A stretch of 64,000 nt of DNA from Aureibacter tunicatorum (GCF_036492635.1 NZ_AP025305.1:248001-312000); one strand, 5' to 3'; counted from the first letter of the stretch, positions 36,646 through 45,844 are shown. Notes: generated by a model from the letters alone, not told the origin. A program made the numbers and translations.

Positions 36646-37173
36646 TCAATTATCGTAATCATTTTTGGCTATTTTAGATATTTGCCCTTCCACAATATTA
36701 GCCATTTCATCCAGCGTTGGATTAATGCTTAAAATCTTGAAGTTTTCATCCAATATCAACAGACTAGGAATCTGCTTTACATGATACTCTTGGGAGAAAG
36801 GCGAGTTAAAACCCAGTCCGTCGCTGATTTGAATCCAATTGATTCGATTTTGACTGATGGCTCTTTTCCAGTCTTTGATGGAATCGTCGAGACTAAATCC
36901 TACAACCGCTAAACCCTCATTTTTTAATACTCTGTACATCGGACGAATTGATTCTTTAGCTTGTTCTATTGAATATTCGTTCCATGAAGCCCAAAACTGC
37001 AAGATGATTACTTTGGCTTCGATTTCATAGAGAATTACGGTTTCTCCTTTGGTGTTTTGACCCAAAATGTTCGGAGCCAGCATGCCTTCTTTTAGTTTTT
37101 CTTCTTGAGCTAAGGAGCTGAAACTCCATAGAATTCCCACAAACAATAATATCAAACTTCTCACAATCATCAT
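36646..37173 (-). CDS. Exported thioredoxin-fold protein lacking the catalytic CxxC
   Basis: A 175-residue TlpA/redoxin-like protein with signal peptide (to SSLAQ). The fold markers are clear: KEGMLAPNILGQNTKGE, IILQFWASW (residues 57-64) and the cis-Pro loop VKQIPSLLILDENFKI. Where WCxxC is expected, the sequence is W64-N-E-Y-S, so both redox cysteines are replaced (N65 and S68) and the mature protein has none. It therefore cannot be a disulfide reductase of the usual type; a structural, binding or chaperone role is possible. Two ATG codons in tandem open the frame. Confidence 0.82.
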   Translation of the reverse strand: MMIVRSLILLFVGILWSFSSLAQEEKLKEGMLAPNILGQNTKGETVILYEIEAKVIILQFWASWNEYSIEQAKESIRPMYRVLKNEGLAVVGFSLDDSIKDWKRAISQNRINWIQISDGLGFNSPFSQEYHVKQIPSLLILDENFKILSINPTLDEMANIVEGQISKIAKNDYDN

Positions 37174-37265
37174 CTTTCTTAAGGGTGGCAGATTTGAGCG
37201 CTTAGAGTAAAAGAGGTCTATGCAACGCTCATTTTCATACTAACCTAGAGAAAGCTTGATTGTTG

Positions 37266-38159
37266 CTATTCGTAAGATATATATGGCTCTAATTGGAGGC
37301 TTATTGAAGGGATTTTGGCTTTTAGAATTTGAAAATTTAGAATGGAGTCTTCTTTTTTAGCTGCGAAAATAGCTTTAGTCTGTTCGTAATTGAGGTAGGG
37401 ATGCTGTATCAATTGTTTGAATGTAGCATTCTGGATATTTATTTTTTTTGGTGTAAAATCTGAAGAAATAGATGCGTGTTTTATAAGGAGATCTATTTCA
37501 TCATTATTGATGCCGTATATTTCTTTAATCTGAGCTTTGTCGACGATTCCTCCTAATTTATTTCTAAAGCTGATCATTCGGTCAAAGATATAGGGTCTAA
37601 TGCTCTTGAAGTCTTCTTTGTCTGCGTCGGTGATCTTATTGATATTGAATTTTCTTAGCTTTTTGGCAATCGCTTGACTTTTTATAGGACCAATTTTTTT
37701 AGAATAATTAGACTTCTTGGGCTGAGAAATATTTTCTGGAAGATTTATAGAATCGTATAAAGTTAAAATCAATGTGGAATCAATATTATAAATTTTGAAC
37801 AGGTCTTTTTTTATTTTGAAAACGCCGCCTTTTGATCTGTATTTTATAATGTTTTTCGATGTCCATTTATTAAAGCCTAGAGAGACTAGGTCTTCTTCCG
37901 AAGCTGTGTTGGGGTTGAATTTAAAAATGTTGAATGATTTCTCTGTGAAATCTTTTTGCGGAACTGCTGAGGAGAGGCTATCAAGTAGCTTAGCTTGTAC
38001 TTCTGTCACTGGAGATATATCAGCTTGCCATATCTTATAAAATGATTTGCCTGTGATAAGCAATATAAGCAGAAAGGATAATACGCTAATGGATCTAATT
38101 TGGCTGGCTGTTAAGTCAAACTCTTTTTCCAGATAATTTTTTATTTTTTTGAGCGACAT
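37266..38159 (-). CDS. Membrane-anchored helix-hairpin-helix (ComEA-like) protein
   Basis: About 297 residues: one N-terminal transmembrane helix (IRSISVLSFLLILLITGKSFY) and then three helix-hairpin-helix units: FNPNTASEEDLVSLGFNKWTSKNIIKYRSKGG, FNINKITDADKEDFKSIRPYIFDRMISFRNKLGG and IQNATFKQLIQHPYLNYEQTKAIFAAKK. This is the Bacteroidota version of ComEA/DUF655, usually taken as non-specific DNA binding outside the inner membrane. ATG 38159 (MSLKKIKNYLEKEF) is preferred over a TTG at 38183. No other competence genes are present. Confidence 0.85.
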   Translation of the reverse strand: MSLKKIKNYLEKEFDLTASQIRSISVLSFLLILLITGKSFYKIWQADISPVTEVQAKLLDSLSSAVPQKDFTEKSFNIFKFNPNTASEEDLVSLGFNKWTSKNIIKYRSKGGVFKIKKDLFKIYNIDSTLILTLYDSINLPENISQPKKSNYSKKIGPIKSQAIAKKLRKFNINKITDADKEDFKSIRPYIFDRMISFRNKLGGIVDKAQIKEIYGINNDEIDLLIKHASISSDFTPKKINIQNATFKQLIQHPYLNYEQTKAIFAAKKEDSILNFQILKAKIPSISLQLEPYISYE

Positions 38160-38273
38160 ATATTTATTGATAAATGAAGACAACAGCCTGAATAATTAGA
38201 TCAGACTGTTGTTGAATACTTGCGATTTCCATTTATCAAAAAGCGATCTATAAAGCTTTGTAAATAGATCTTT

Positions 38274-38891
38274 TTACATATTTTTTTTGATGAAATCTTG
38301 ATATCCTGAAGCCATTAGCCTTTGAACGTATTTGCCTATGATATCAAATTCCAGATTGATGTTGTCTCCAGCCTTCAAAGTTTTGAAGTTGGTATGCTCA
38401 TGTGTATAAGGAATTATAGTTACTCTGAAGCTTCCATTTTCACAATCAAAGCAAGTCAGACTTACTCCATTTATTGTAATTGAGCCTTTTTCAACAAGCA
38501 CATTATGGTGAAGGTCGAAATCATATTCGAAATCGTAAAGCCAGCTGCCTTCAAGCTCCTGTACTTTTGTGCATGTCCCAACTTGATCTACATGGCCTTG
38601 AACTACGTGACCGTCAAATCTACCGCTGGAAGCCATTGCTCGTTCCAAATTGATGATATCTCCTACTTGGAGATCGCCCAAATTGGTCTTTTTAAGCGTT
38701 TCATCCACAGCTGTTACCGACGAGATATTGCCTTGTATTTCTGTTACTGTCAGGCAAACGCCATTGTGCGCTAAGCTTTGGTCTATCTTTAGTTCTGGTC
38801 CTAATTCAGATTCGATTTTGAAGATGACATTAGAGCCTTCTTTTATAATATCTCGGATGATTCCGGTTTTTTCAATTATACCTGTAAACAT
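38274..38891 (-). CDS. ribE: Riboflavin synthase alpha subunit
   Basis: Dismutates two 6,7-dimethyl-8-ribityllumazine molecules to riboflavin. It has 205 residues as two lumazine-binding repeats: MFTGIIEKTGIIRDI with SLAHNGVCLTVTEI, and FDGHVVQGHVDQVG with GSITINGVSLTCFDC. Other rib genes are not in the window, and I saw no FMN riboswitch in the 105-base gap upstream. Confidence 0.96.
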   Translation of the reverse strand: MFTGIIEKTGIIRDIIKEGSNVIFKIESELGPELKIDQSLAHNGVCLTVTEIQGNISSVTAVDETLKKTNLGDLQVGDIINLERAMASSGRFDGHVVQGHVDQVGTCTKVQELEGSWLYDFEYDFDLHHNVLVEKGSITINGVSLTCFDCENGSFRVTIIPYTHEHTNFKTLKAGDNINLEFDIIGKYVQRLMASGYQDFIKKNM

Positions 38892-38997
38892 GTGATTAAG
38901 CCTTAATATAAACGATTTAAGAATGCTAAGTTAATTTCAAATTACGTAGGGACAAACTTTTAGGTTCCTCGACTTGAATATTACTATTAATATTGTG

Positions 38998-40041
38998 TTA
39001 TCGAGGCCTTTTTCGAGTAGGCTGCTTGATAAGCATTTCCAAGCTTGTTTGAACGATTTCTCCCATGTTTGAGCATTTCAGAAATGATTTGTCCTGATAG
39101 ATTTCATGCAATTCTTTTTTGAGATTGTCGATATTCTCTTCTTTAGCGATTTCATCCTTTCCCATGGCGGATAGCAGTCTCTTCATTCTTACTTTGGAGG
39201 CTTGATACCTTCTGGACAGGCGAGCTCTTTCTTCTTTCTGATATTGCAACTCAAGCTCTGGAGTGATATGCTTAAGGCCGAGTTTGATAATGGGATTATT
39301 CTCTTTGAAATATTGCGGCAAATAAATGACTCTTCTTCCTTCATAGCTTTGTTGATCGAAATCTATTGGCCTTATGCGATAATGTATCTCGTCAAAATCT
39401 GGAATGATCTCAATGACAAAATTGCATGAATGCATATCTCCGAGTAGCCTTACAAAGCATCTTTCGTTGAATTTTACAAATTCTTTGGCAAGCCGGATTT
39501 CATTTGTAGTTCGACTTTTAATGAACTTTTTGATAAACTGATCGCCGGGAATTCCTTGAATATGCTCTTCAACTAATGTATGCTTGTTGACAAGGAAGTT
39601 GATTGTATTAGGAGAAAGCAGGTGCTCCAGCTCCAATCCATATACCCTTGAGGCGTCTATTTTTTTGATATAGAAATAATCGAACAAGTCATTGATCTTG
39701 TTGACAATACGAATTCTGAAAGGTTTGGTATTGCCATAGATGCACAAGTCTATTCTTTCTATATATAAATGCTCAATTACTGAAAGGTCTCCGCCGGATT
39801 TAAGGTATGCGTATATTTCTTTTAAGGAATGATGGATGTACTCCATTTCCAATGGAGAGTAATAGACCGTCTCCCAAAGCGTGTCTTCGTCATTTTTATC
39901 ATGCAAAGGAATGGCATTGTCAAACCTTAGCAGATCATCGTATTCAATGGGAAGGTTTTCAGACCGGCTGTACCTTGTCAAGTATTTATTGAGTGACGAA
40001 CTGATTGGGTATTGGAGTTTCTTTTTGCTAATGATAGCCAT
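38998..40041 (-). CDS. Unknown protein with protein-kinase/APH-like motifs
   Basis: A 347-residue cytosolic protein I do not recognise as a named family. Several features fit a kinase-like fold: a strand with lysine (YFYIKKIDA, residues 122-130) and a following Glu-rich helix, a hinge-like TLVEEHIQGIPGD (155-167), a catalytic-loop-like GDMHSCNF (201-208; compare GDLHxxNF in aminoglycoside kinases) and PIDFD (225-229; compare IDFD/DFG). The C-terminal third is charged and helical, ending in a basic PTRKRPR. It lacks membrane segments. Monocistronic between ribE and the acyl-CoA dehydrogenase. Confidence 0.72.
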   Translation of the reverse strand: MAIISKKKLQYPISSSLNKYLTRYSRSENLPIEYDDLLRFDNAIPLHDKNDEDTLWETVYYSPLEMEYIHHSLKEIYAYLKSGGDLSVIEHLYIERIDLCIYGNTKPFRIRIVNKINDLFDYFYIKKIDASRVYGLELEHLLSPNTINFLVNKHTLVEEHIQGIPGDQFIKKFIKSRTTNEIRLAKEFVKFNERCFVRLLGDMHSCNFVIEIIPDFDEIHYRIRPIDFDQQSYEGRRVIYLPQYFKENNPIIKLGLKHITPELELQYQKEERARLSRRYQASKVRMKRLLSAMGKDEIAKEENIDNLKKELHEIYQDKSFLKCSNMGEIVQTSLEMLIKQPTRKRPR

Positions 40042-40179
40042 CCTGCGTGTGATTAGTGAATGATCATTTTTTCCTCAACCACTAAACGAAGGGTAATAGT
40101 TTAATATTTTGTGATTTTAAAATGAAAAAGGAAGCCTTGATGGACTTCCTTTTACTGTAGTGTAATATGTACAGAGTAG

Positions 40180-41970
40180 TTATACGAAAATATATTTTTT
40201 TTCAGACAAGATTTTGTCAGCGAGTTGTCTCCTTGCTTCTTTAAGGTTGTATGCCTTGATTTTTGAGAATCTCTTCATGCCAATAAGAAGCATTCTTTGT
40301 TCATCGCCTTCAGATATCGCAAAAATAGCTTCTTTGGCGGCTTTAGTGATATCTTCTACTGCTTTGTGAAGATATATTTTAGAAGCTAATAATCTTGAAT
40401 CAAAATCTTTGCCAAGAGATTTTGATTTTTGCGTTCTTAGGATAGAGGATTCAGATACATATATTTGGATGAGCATATCCGCAATATTCATTAAGATTTC
40501 CTGCTCGCTTTTTAGTTGTTCTTTATATTTTTTAAATGCAGCTCCGGCGATAAGCAAGCATAGTTTTTTGAGATTTTTGACAATATTTATTTCTTCACTC
40601 ATGAATTCAGAAGAGTTGCTTTCAACCATGTCGGGAATAGAGAGTAGTTCTTTGGCAACTTCCGAAGCAGGGCCGATAAGGTTGATCTTTCCTTTGATAT
40701 TTTTTCTGATAAGCATATCGACTGTAAGAAGTCGGTTGATCTCATTGGTGCCTTCAAAGATCCTATTGATGCGCGAATCCCTGTAGGCTCTTTCTACGGG
40801 TGTTTCTTGAGAATAGCCCATTCCGCCATACGTTTGGACAGCTTCATCCACTACATAGTCCAAAGTCTCGGAACCATGTACTTTCATCATTGCGCATTCA
40901 ATGGCAAATTCCTCTACGGATTTTAGTTTCGCTTCGGAAGGATCCATTCCTTGTTCAATCATTTTATAATAAGCATCGTCTATATTTTGACCGGCTCTGT
41001 AACATGCTGCTTCCGAGGAATAGACTCTACTGGCCATTTCAGCGATTTTATGCTTGATAGCTCCAAATTCGCTTATAGATTGGCCAAATTGCTTTCTTTC
41101 AGTCGCGTAGGTTGATGAGTTGACGATTGCGTCTTTGGCTGCTCCTAGTGTTGCCGCTGAAAGTTTTATTCTTCCGATATTAAGAATGTTCAAGGCGATT
41201 CTAAATCCTTTTTCTCTTTCATAAAGCAGATTTTCTATTGGAACTTTGACGTTGTTGAAGAACACTTGTCTTGTGGAGGAGCCTTTTATTCCCATTTTCT
41301 TTTCTTCCGCATTCATTGTGATACCTTCCCAAGATCTTTCCAAGATGAAAGCGGTTAAATTTCTGTCATTATCTATCTTGGCGAAGACAATAAGAATATC
41401 TGCAAAACCACCATTGGTGATCCACATTTTTTGGCCATTGAGTATATAATGCTTGCCATCTTCGCTGAGCGTTGCTTTGGATTTAGCCGCATTGGCATCA
41501 GAACCAGAGCCTGGCTCTGTCAAGCAATAGCAAGCTTTGAATTCCCCTGTGGCTAACTTTGGTATATATTTTTTCTTTTGCTCTTCGTTTCCATAATATA
41601 ATATTGGCAAAGTCCCAATACCAGTATGAGCTGAAAGAGCTACAGCAAATGAAAAGCCTGAACCCACTTTTTCTCCAACTAACATGGATGAGTTGAAGTC
41701 CATGCCAAAGCCGCCGTATTCTTCTGGAACTGAAGTAGCCAATAAGCCGAGCTCTCCCGCTTTGTCAAGCAATGAAGGCATGATTTCTGGATGTTGCATG
41801 GAGTCAATTTCAGCGATTTTTGGAATAACTTCCATGTCGACGAAGTCCTTGCATGTTTGAGCAATCATTTTTTGTTCTTCAGTCCATTCTTCGGGAATGA
41901 ACACTTTTTCAGGGGCGGTGGATTTGACAATGAATTCTCCTCCAACTATGTTCTTCTGTTCTTCAGGCAT
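40180..41970 (-). CDS. Acyl-CoA dehydrogenase family protein
   Basis: FAD-dependent beta-oxidation enzyme of 596 residues. N-terminal helical domain, then the signature CYCLTEPGSGSDANAAKSKA and the MWITNGGFADILIVFAK beta-domain, and the C-terminal FAD/catalytic region with AVQTYGGMGYSQETPVERAYRDSRINRIFEGTNEINR. An additional C-terminal domain of about 170 residues (from DMLIRKNIKG) makes it resemble the VLCAD/ACAD9-like form common in Bacteroidota. The 317-base gap upstream is dense in DnaA-like boxes. Confidence 0.93.
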   Translation of the reverse strand: MPEEQKNIVGGEFIVKSTAPEKVFIPEEWTEEQKMIAQTCKDFVDMEVIPKIAEIDSMQHPEIMPSLLDKAGELGLLATSVPEEYGGFGMDFNSSMLVGEKVGSGFSFAVALSAHTGIGTLPILYYGNEEQKKKYIPKLATGEFKACYCLTEPGSGSDANAAKSKATLSEDGKHYILNGQKMWITNGGFADILIVFAKIDNDRNLTAFILERSWEGITMNAEEKKMGIKGSSTRQVFFNNVKVPIENLLYEREKGFRIALNILNIGRIKLSAATLGAAKDAIVNSSTYATERKQFGQSISEFGAIKHKIAEMASRVYSSEAACYRAGQNIDDAYYKMIEQGMDPSEAKLKSVEEFAIECAMMKVHGSETLDYVVDEAVQTYGGMGYSQETPVERAYRDSRINRIFEGTNEINRLLTVDMLIRKNIKGKINLIGPASEVAKELLSIPDMVESNSSEFMSEEINIVKNLKKLCLLIAGAAFKKYKEQLKSEQEILMNIADMLIQIYVSESSILRTQKSKSLGKDFDSRLLASKIYLHKAVEDITKAAKEAIFAISEGDEQRMLLIGMKRFSKIKAYNLKEARRQLADKILSEKKYIFV

Positions 41971-42076
41971 ATTAAATTATTATCGTTTAGAAAAAATGGG
42001 AATGGAGTTGCTGATAATTTGATTTGACCTTATCAGTAAGATTTAAACTTCCAGTTTTATGCCAGTTTATAAGGCT

Positions 42077-42275
42077 TGTGGATAAGGTTTTTGAGGAGTG
42101 TCGATAAATGTTGATATTTTTCCACATATCCACATTCAAAATGTGGATAATTAGTTTTTTATTATTAAGTTTGTATAAGTAATGTGATGAAAGTTAAACT
42201 ATCAACACTATTTTAGGATTTATCTACATGTTGAGAGTAACTTTATCCACTTATCAACATTATTGATGTGGAAAA
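42077..42275. other. Cluster of DnaA-box-like 9-mers, candidate replication origin
   Basis: In about 200 AT-rich bases there are two exact boxes on the minus strand (TGTGGATAA at 42077-42085 and 42142-42150) and one-mismatch copies at 42118-42126 (TTTTCCACA), 42126-42134 (ATATCCACA), 42220-42228 (TTATCTACA), 42243-42251 (TTATCCACT), 42251-42259 (TTATCAACA) and, on the minus strand, 42267-42275 (TTTTCCACA). Two of them form a perfect 10-bp inverted repeat (42127-42149, TATCCACATT/AATGTGGATA). A further exact box lies at 42807-42815. Genes to the left for 5 kb run minus and those to the right for 10 kb run plus. The gap has no gene. Confidence 0.5.
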
Positions 42276-42287
42276 GTAAAGAAATAG

Positions 42288-42716
42288 ATGCCTATGAGAG
42301 TGTTTCAGAAAGAAATAGTATTAACTTCAAAATCCAGAGGTTTTCATTTAGTGACAAATGAGGTTCTTCATCAACTAAGTGAGCTTTCGGAATTCAAGGC
42401 GGGAACTTTGCAATTGTTTATAAAACATACATCAGCAAGTTTAGCTCTGAATGAGAATGCGGATCCTACGGTCAGATCAGATATGGAAAAGTATTTTGAC
42501 AAGTACGTGCCGGAGAACGAGTCATATTACGAACACACTTTGGAAGGAAGTGATGATATGCCTGCTCATATCAAATCAGTATTGACAGATTCAAGTTTGA
42601 TGTTGCCTATTAGCGATGGACATTTGAATGTAGGCACTTGGCAAGGGATATACCTTTGCGAGCATCGTAATCACGGAGGTGCAAGATCTTTGGTGGCTAC
42701 GGTCATGGGAATTTGA
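42288..42716 (+). CDS. YjbQ/UPF0047-family protein
   Basis: A 142-residue protein of the UPF0047 family (secondary thiamine-phosphate synthase-like). The motifs FIKHTSASLALNENADPTVRSD and LNVGTWQGIYLCEHRNHGG are diagnostic; the conserved His and Asp residues are thought to bind metal and phosphate. YjbQ proteins can partly replace thiamine-phosphate synthase in E. coli when overproduced, but the physiological role is unsettled. Start at 42288 or the ATG two codons later. Confidence 0.93.
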   Translation: MPMRVFQKEIVLTSKSRGFHLVTNEVLHQLSELSEFKAGTLQLFIKHTSASLALNENADPTVRSDMEKYFDKYVPENESYYEHTLEGSDDMPAHIKSVLTDSSLMLPISDGHLNVGTWQGIYLCEHRNHGGARSLVATVMGI

Positions 42717-42825
42717 GTTCTTTTATTTTGTATAATTAATTATATCCTTTGGGTTTTAGAGGAAACAGTCGATGACTAAGGCCATTATTATATTTTAAGG
42801 GAATAATGTGGATAAAACTTTAGTC

Positions 42826-42862
42826 AAGAGAATAACGAGGCGAGCCGAGTTATTCTCTTTTT
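42826..42862 (+). terminator. Intrinsic terminator in the yjbQ-HD gap
   Basis: AAGAGAATAAC / GTTATTCTCTTT with a GC-rich 12-base loop and trailing T residues. Confidence 0.8.
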
Positions 42863-42910
42863 AATTTGAACAACACTTAATAACGATACACCTATTTACA
42901 ATTCTCCTTG

Positions 42911-42942
42911 GGCCAATAATTTATTTTATTGGTCTTTTTTTT
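42911..42942 (+). terminator. Second hairpin terminator in the yjbQ-HD gap
   Basis: GGCCAATAA / TTATTGGTC (one G-T) with six-base loop and a run of eight T, 49 bases before the next ATG. Confidence 0.78.
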
Positions 42943-42991
42943 ATTCATAAAAAATGATGAGTTTTATCACTGAATATATCATTTTGCAATT

Positions 42992-43666
42992 ATGACAGGA
43001 GACAATCTAAGTGAAAAACAACAATTTCAAATCGAGTCCATCAAGAGTTTGGTTAAGGACAAATTTTTAGGCGAAGGTTCCGGGCATGATTGGTGGCATA
43101 TACATAGGGTTTATAGTTTGGCAAAGAGCATTGCAGATATTGAAGGGGGAGATATCTTTGTCATTGAACTGGCTGCCTTGCTTCATGATATAGCTGACCA
43201 TAAGTTTCATGATGGAGACGATAAGGTTGGGCCTAGAGTAGCGGGAGAAATTTTGCTTGAAGCAGGTGTTGATAAGCTAATTGTCGAGAAGGTCAAACGA
43301 ATAGTGGAGGAAGTGTCATACAAGGGAGCTGGAGTGGATACAACCCCATCGACTTTGGAAGGCAAAATCGTGCAGGATGCTGATAGATTGGATGCTATTG
43401 GGGCGATAGGGATCGCAAGAACATTTGCTTATGGCGGGGCGAAATCGAGGGCAATGCATGATCCTGAAGTCAAGCCGGTTCTTCATAGCAGCTTTGAAGA
43501 GTATAAAAAGAACGAAGGGCCAACAATCAATCATTTTTATGAGAAGCTTTTATTGTTGAAAGAACTGATGCACACTTCTACGGCTTTGAGAATAGCTGAG
43601 GAAAGGCATGGATTTATGCTTGAGTTTTTAGAACGATTTTTAAGAGAGTGGGAAGGCAAGCAATAG
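42992..43666 (+). CDS. HD-domain phosphohydrolase
   Basis: A 224-residue soluble HD-superfamily metal-dependent phosphohydrolase, similar to YedJ-like proteins. Metal ligands: HDWWHIHRVYSLAKSIA, ELAALLHDIADHKFHDGD (HD pair) and VQDADRLDAIGAIGIARTF (third-helix Asp). The natural substrate is unknown, probably a nucleotide or other small phosphate ester. Preceded by two terminators, so it has its own promoter. Confidence 0.9.
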   Translation: MTGDNLSEKQQFQIESIKSLVKDKFLGEGSGHDWWHIHRVYSLAKSIADIEGGDIFVIELAALLHDIADHKFHDGDDKVGPRVAGEILLEAGVDKLIVEKVKRIVEEVSYKGAGVDTTPSTLEGKIVQDADRLDAIGAIGIARTFAYGGAKSRAMHDPEVKPVLHSSFEEYKKNEGPTINHFYEKLLLLKELMHTSTALRIAEERHGFMLEFLERFLREWEGKQ

Positions 43667-43795
43667 CAAGCGTTTATTTATCACTTCACTATACAACAGC
43701 AAAAGCTGAATTTGCGTAATTTCAATAGAAAAAGTCGGAACTCTATTTCAAAATAATGTTGTCCGCATTTTTACATCATATTATTATACATTTTT

Positions 43796-45808
43796 ATGAA
43801 ATCGACTCACAAGAAGAAAAGCGTCCCTAAAATAATAAAATTGGATCCATGGCTAGCGCCGTTTGAAGAAGATATCAGAGGAAGAATAAGTCGATATAAA
43901 AAGACTTTGAAAAGGATAGAGAACGACCATGGCAGTCTATCGGAATATGCGTCGTCTTATGATACCCTTGGTATTCATTATGATAAAAAAAAGAAAGGTT
44001 GGTGGTATAGAGAATGGGCTCCAAAGGCTGCTTTGCTGTCTGTGATTGGTGATTTTAATCAATGGGATAGAAGATCTCATTTGATGAAGTTGAATCCAGC
44101 CAATGGGTTGTGGGAAGTATTCATTTCTGAAAGCGAATTGAAGGAAGGTGATCAGTTCAAAGTTCATATAATAGGTGACAATGGCGGACATGATAGAATC
44201 CCCGCGTATATCAGAGAGGTAAAGCAAGATAAAAATACTCACGAATATAGAGCTGTTGCTGTCAAAGGCTCTAAATTTGAATGGGAGGATGATGATTTTT
44301 CCAAAAAACTTAAAAAGATAGTCAAGGCTCCTTTGATTTATGAGGCTCATATAGGCATGGCTCAAGAGAAGGAAGGCTATGGCACATATAAAGAGTTTGA
44401 GGAGCTGGTTTTGCCTAGAATTAAAAAGCTAGGTTATAATGTAATTCAATTGATGGCTATTAAAGAGCATCCGTATTATGGATCCTTTGGCTATCATGTT
44501 TCCAATTTCTTTGCTCCTTGCCATCATTTTGGCTCAGCGGAAGACTTGAGATCATTGATTAACAAGGCGCATGAGTTAGGCATTGCGGTGATTATGGATT
44601 TGGTTCATTCTCACTCTGTCAAAAATTTCGCCGAAGGCCTGAATGAGTTTGATGGTTCGGAAGATCAGTATTTTCATGCAGGGGGAAGGGGCTATCATAA
44701 TCAATGGGACTCCAAGTTATTCAATTATGGCAAGGATGAAGTGTTGCAGTTTTTGCTTTCGAATGTTAAGTATTGGATTGATGAATTCCACTTTGACGGC
44801 TATCGTTTTGACGGTATCACATCCATGATGTATTTCCATCACGGAGATTTTATGACATTTGATCATTACGACACGTATTTTAATGATGTCGAATGGGATG
44901 CATTGCTTTATTTGCAATTGGCAAATAAATTGGTTCATGAATTGAAAACCAATGGCCTAACCATTGCGGAAGACATGAGTGGTATGCCGGGCTTGGGCTT
45001 GCCGCAAAAAGACGGAGGGATTGGCTTTGACTACAGGCTAGCTATGGGAGTTCCTGATTTTTGGATAAAATTGCTTAAGGAGCAAAAAGATGAGCAATGG
45101 AATATGCATGAGATATGGCATGTTTTGAATAATAGAAGAGCCAATGAGCCGGTGATCGCTTATGCTGAATCTCACGATCAAGCGATCGTTGGTGATAAGA
45201 CGATCGCTTTCCGCTTGATGGATAAGGAGATGTATTGGCACATGAATGCTGATGATCCTAATTTTGTGATTGATCGCGGTATTGCTTTGCATAAGATGTT
45301 GCGAATGCTGACTTTGTCATTGGGAGGCGAAGGTTATTTGAATTTCATAGGCAATGAGTTTGGCCATCCTGAGTGGATAGACTTCCCTAGAGAAGGCAAT
45401 CATTGGAGCTTTAAATACGCTCAGAGAAAATGGTCTCTGGTCGATAATGAAAATTTGAAATACCAATTTTTGAGCAAGTTCGACAAGGACATGATTCATT
45501 TGGCTAAAAAGCATAAAGTTTTAGAAAGCAATGAAATCGTAGAATTGAATATTGATAATCAAAATAAGGTGATTGCTTTCATGAGAGGAGATTTAGTGTT
45601 TGTATTCAACTTTCACCCAGTGAAGTCGATTCCTGATTATGAATTTTACTGTCCAGTGGAGGGTGACTATAAGATTATTCTTAACTCTGATGATAAAAAG
45701 TATGGAGGGCATAATAGAGTAGATGATACTTTGATTCATTCGGTGATTGATAAAAGAATGAAGGTTTATTCAACCAATAGAACTTGTTTGGTGTTGAAAA
45801 AAATTTGA
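43796..45808 (+). CDS. glgB: 1,4-alpha-glucan branching enzyme (GH13, eukaryote-like subfamily)
   Basis: Creates alpha-1,6 branches in glycogen. It has 670 residues with an N-terminal CBM48 beta-sandwich (WWYREWAPKAALLSVIGDFNQW), a (beta/alpha)8 barrel with the catalytic triad D339 (GYRFDGITSMM), E392 (IAEDMSGMP) and D461 (AYAESHDQAIVG), and a C-terminal beta domain. The wording (YEAHIGMAQ, FFAPCHHFGS) fits the eukaryote-type GH13_8 branching enzymes found in many Bacteroidota rather than the E. coli GH13_9 type. No glgA, glgC or glgP gene is nearby. The next gene begins 37 bases after its stop. Confidence 0.93.
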   Translation: MKSTHKKKSVPKIIKLDPWLAPFEEDIRGRISRYKKTLKRIENDHGSLSEYASSYDTLGIHYDKKKKGWWYREWAPKAALLSVIGDFNQWDRRSHLMKLNPANGLWEVFISESELKEGDQFKVHIIGDNGGHDRIPAYIREVKQDKNTHEYRAVAVKGSKFEWEDDDFSKKLKKIVKAPLIYEAHIGMAQEKEGYGTYKEFEELVLPRIKKLGYNVIQLMAIKEHPYYGSFGYHVSNFFAPCHHFGSAEDLRSLINKAHELGIAVIMDLVHSHSVKNFAEGLNEFDGSEDQYFHAGGRGYHNQWDSKLFNYGKDEVLQFLLSNVKYWIDEFHFDGYRFDGITSMMYFHHGDFMTFDHYDTYFNDVEWDALLYLQLANKLVHELKTNGLTIAEDMSGMPGLGLPQKDGGIGFDYRLAMGVPDFWIKLLKEQKDEQWNMHEIWHVLNNRRANEPVIAYAESHDQAIVGDKTIAFRLMDKEMYWHMNADDPNFVIDRGIALHKMLRMLTLSLGGEGYLNFIGNEFGHPEWIDFPREGNHWSFKYAQRKWSLVDNENLKYQFLSKFDKDMIHLAKKHKVLESNEIVELNIDNQNKVIAFMRGDLVFVFNFHPVKSIPDYEFYCPVEGDYKIILNSDDKKYGGHNRVDDTLIHSVIDKRMKVYSTNRTCLVLKKI

Positions 45809-45844
45809 TTGAAACTAAGTATTCCAGAATTAAAAATTAACAAA

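Noticed and set aside
38182-38216. CAACAG...CTGTTG hairpin after ribE as terminator
   Set aside because: The stem has an internal mismatch and there is no U-run on the minus strand.
38892-38997. FMN riboswitch upstream of ribE
   Set aside because: The 105-base gap lacks the conserved RFN core words; nothing in it looks like an aptamer.
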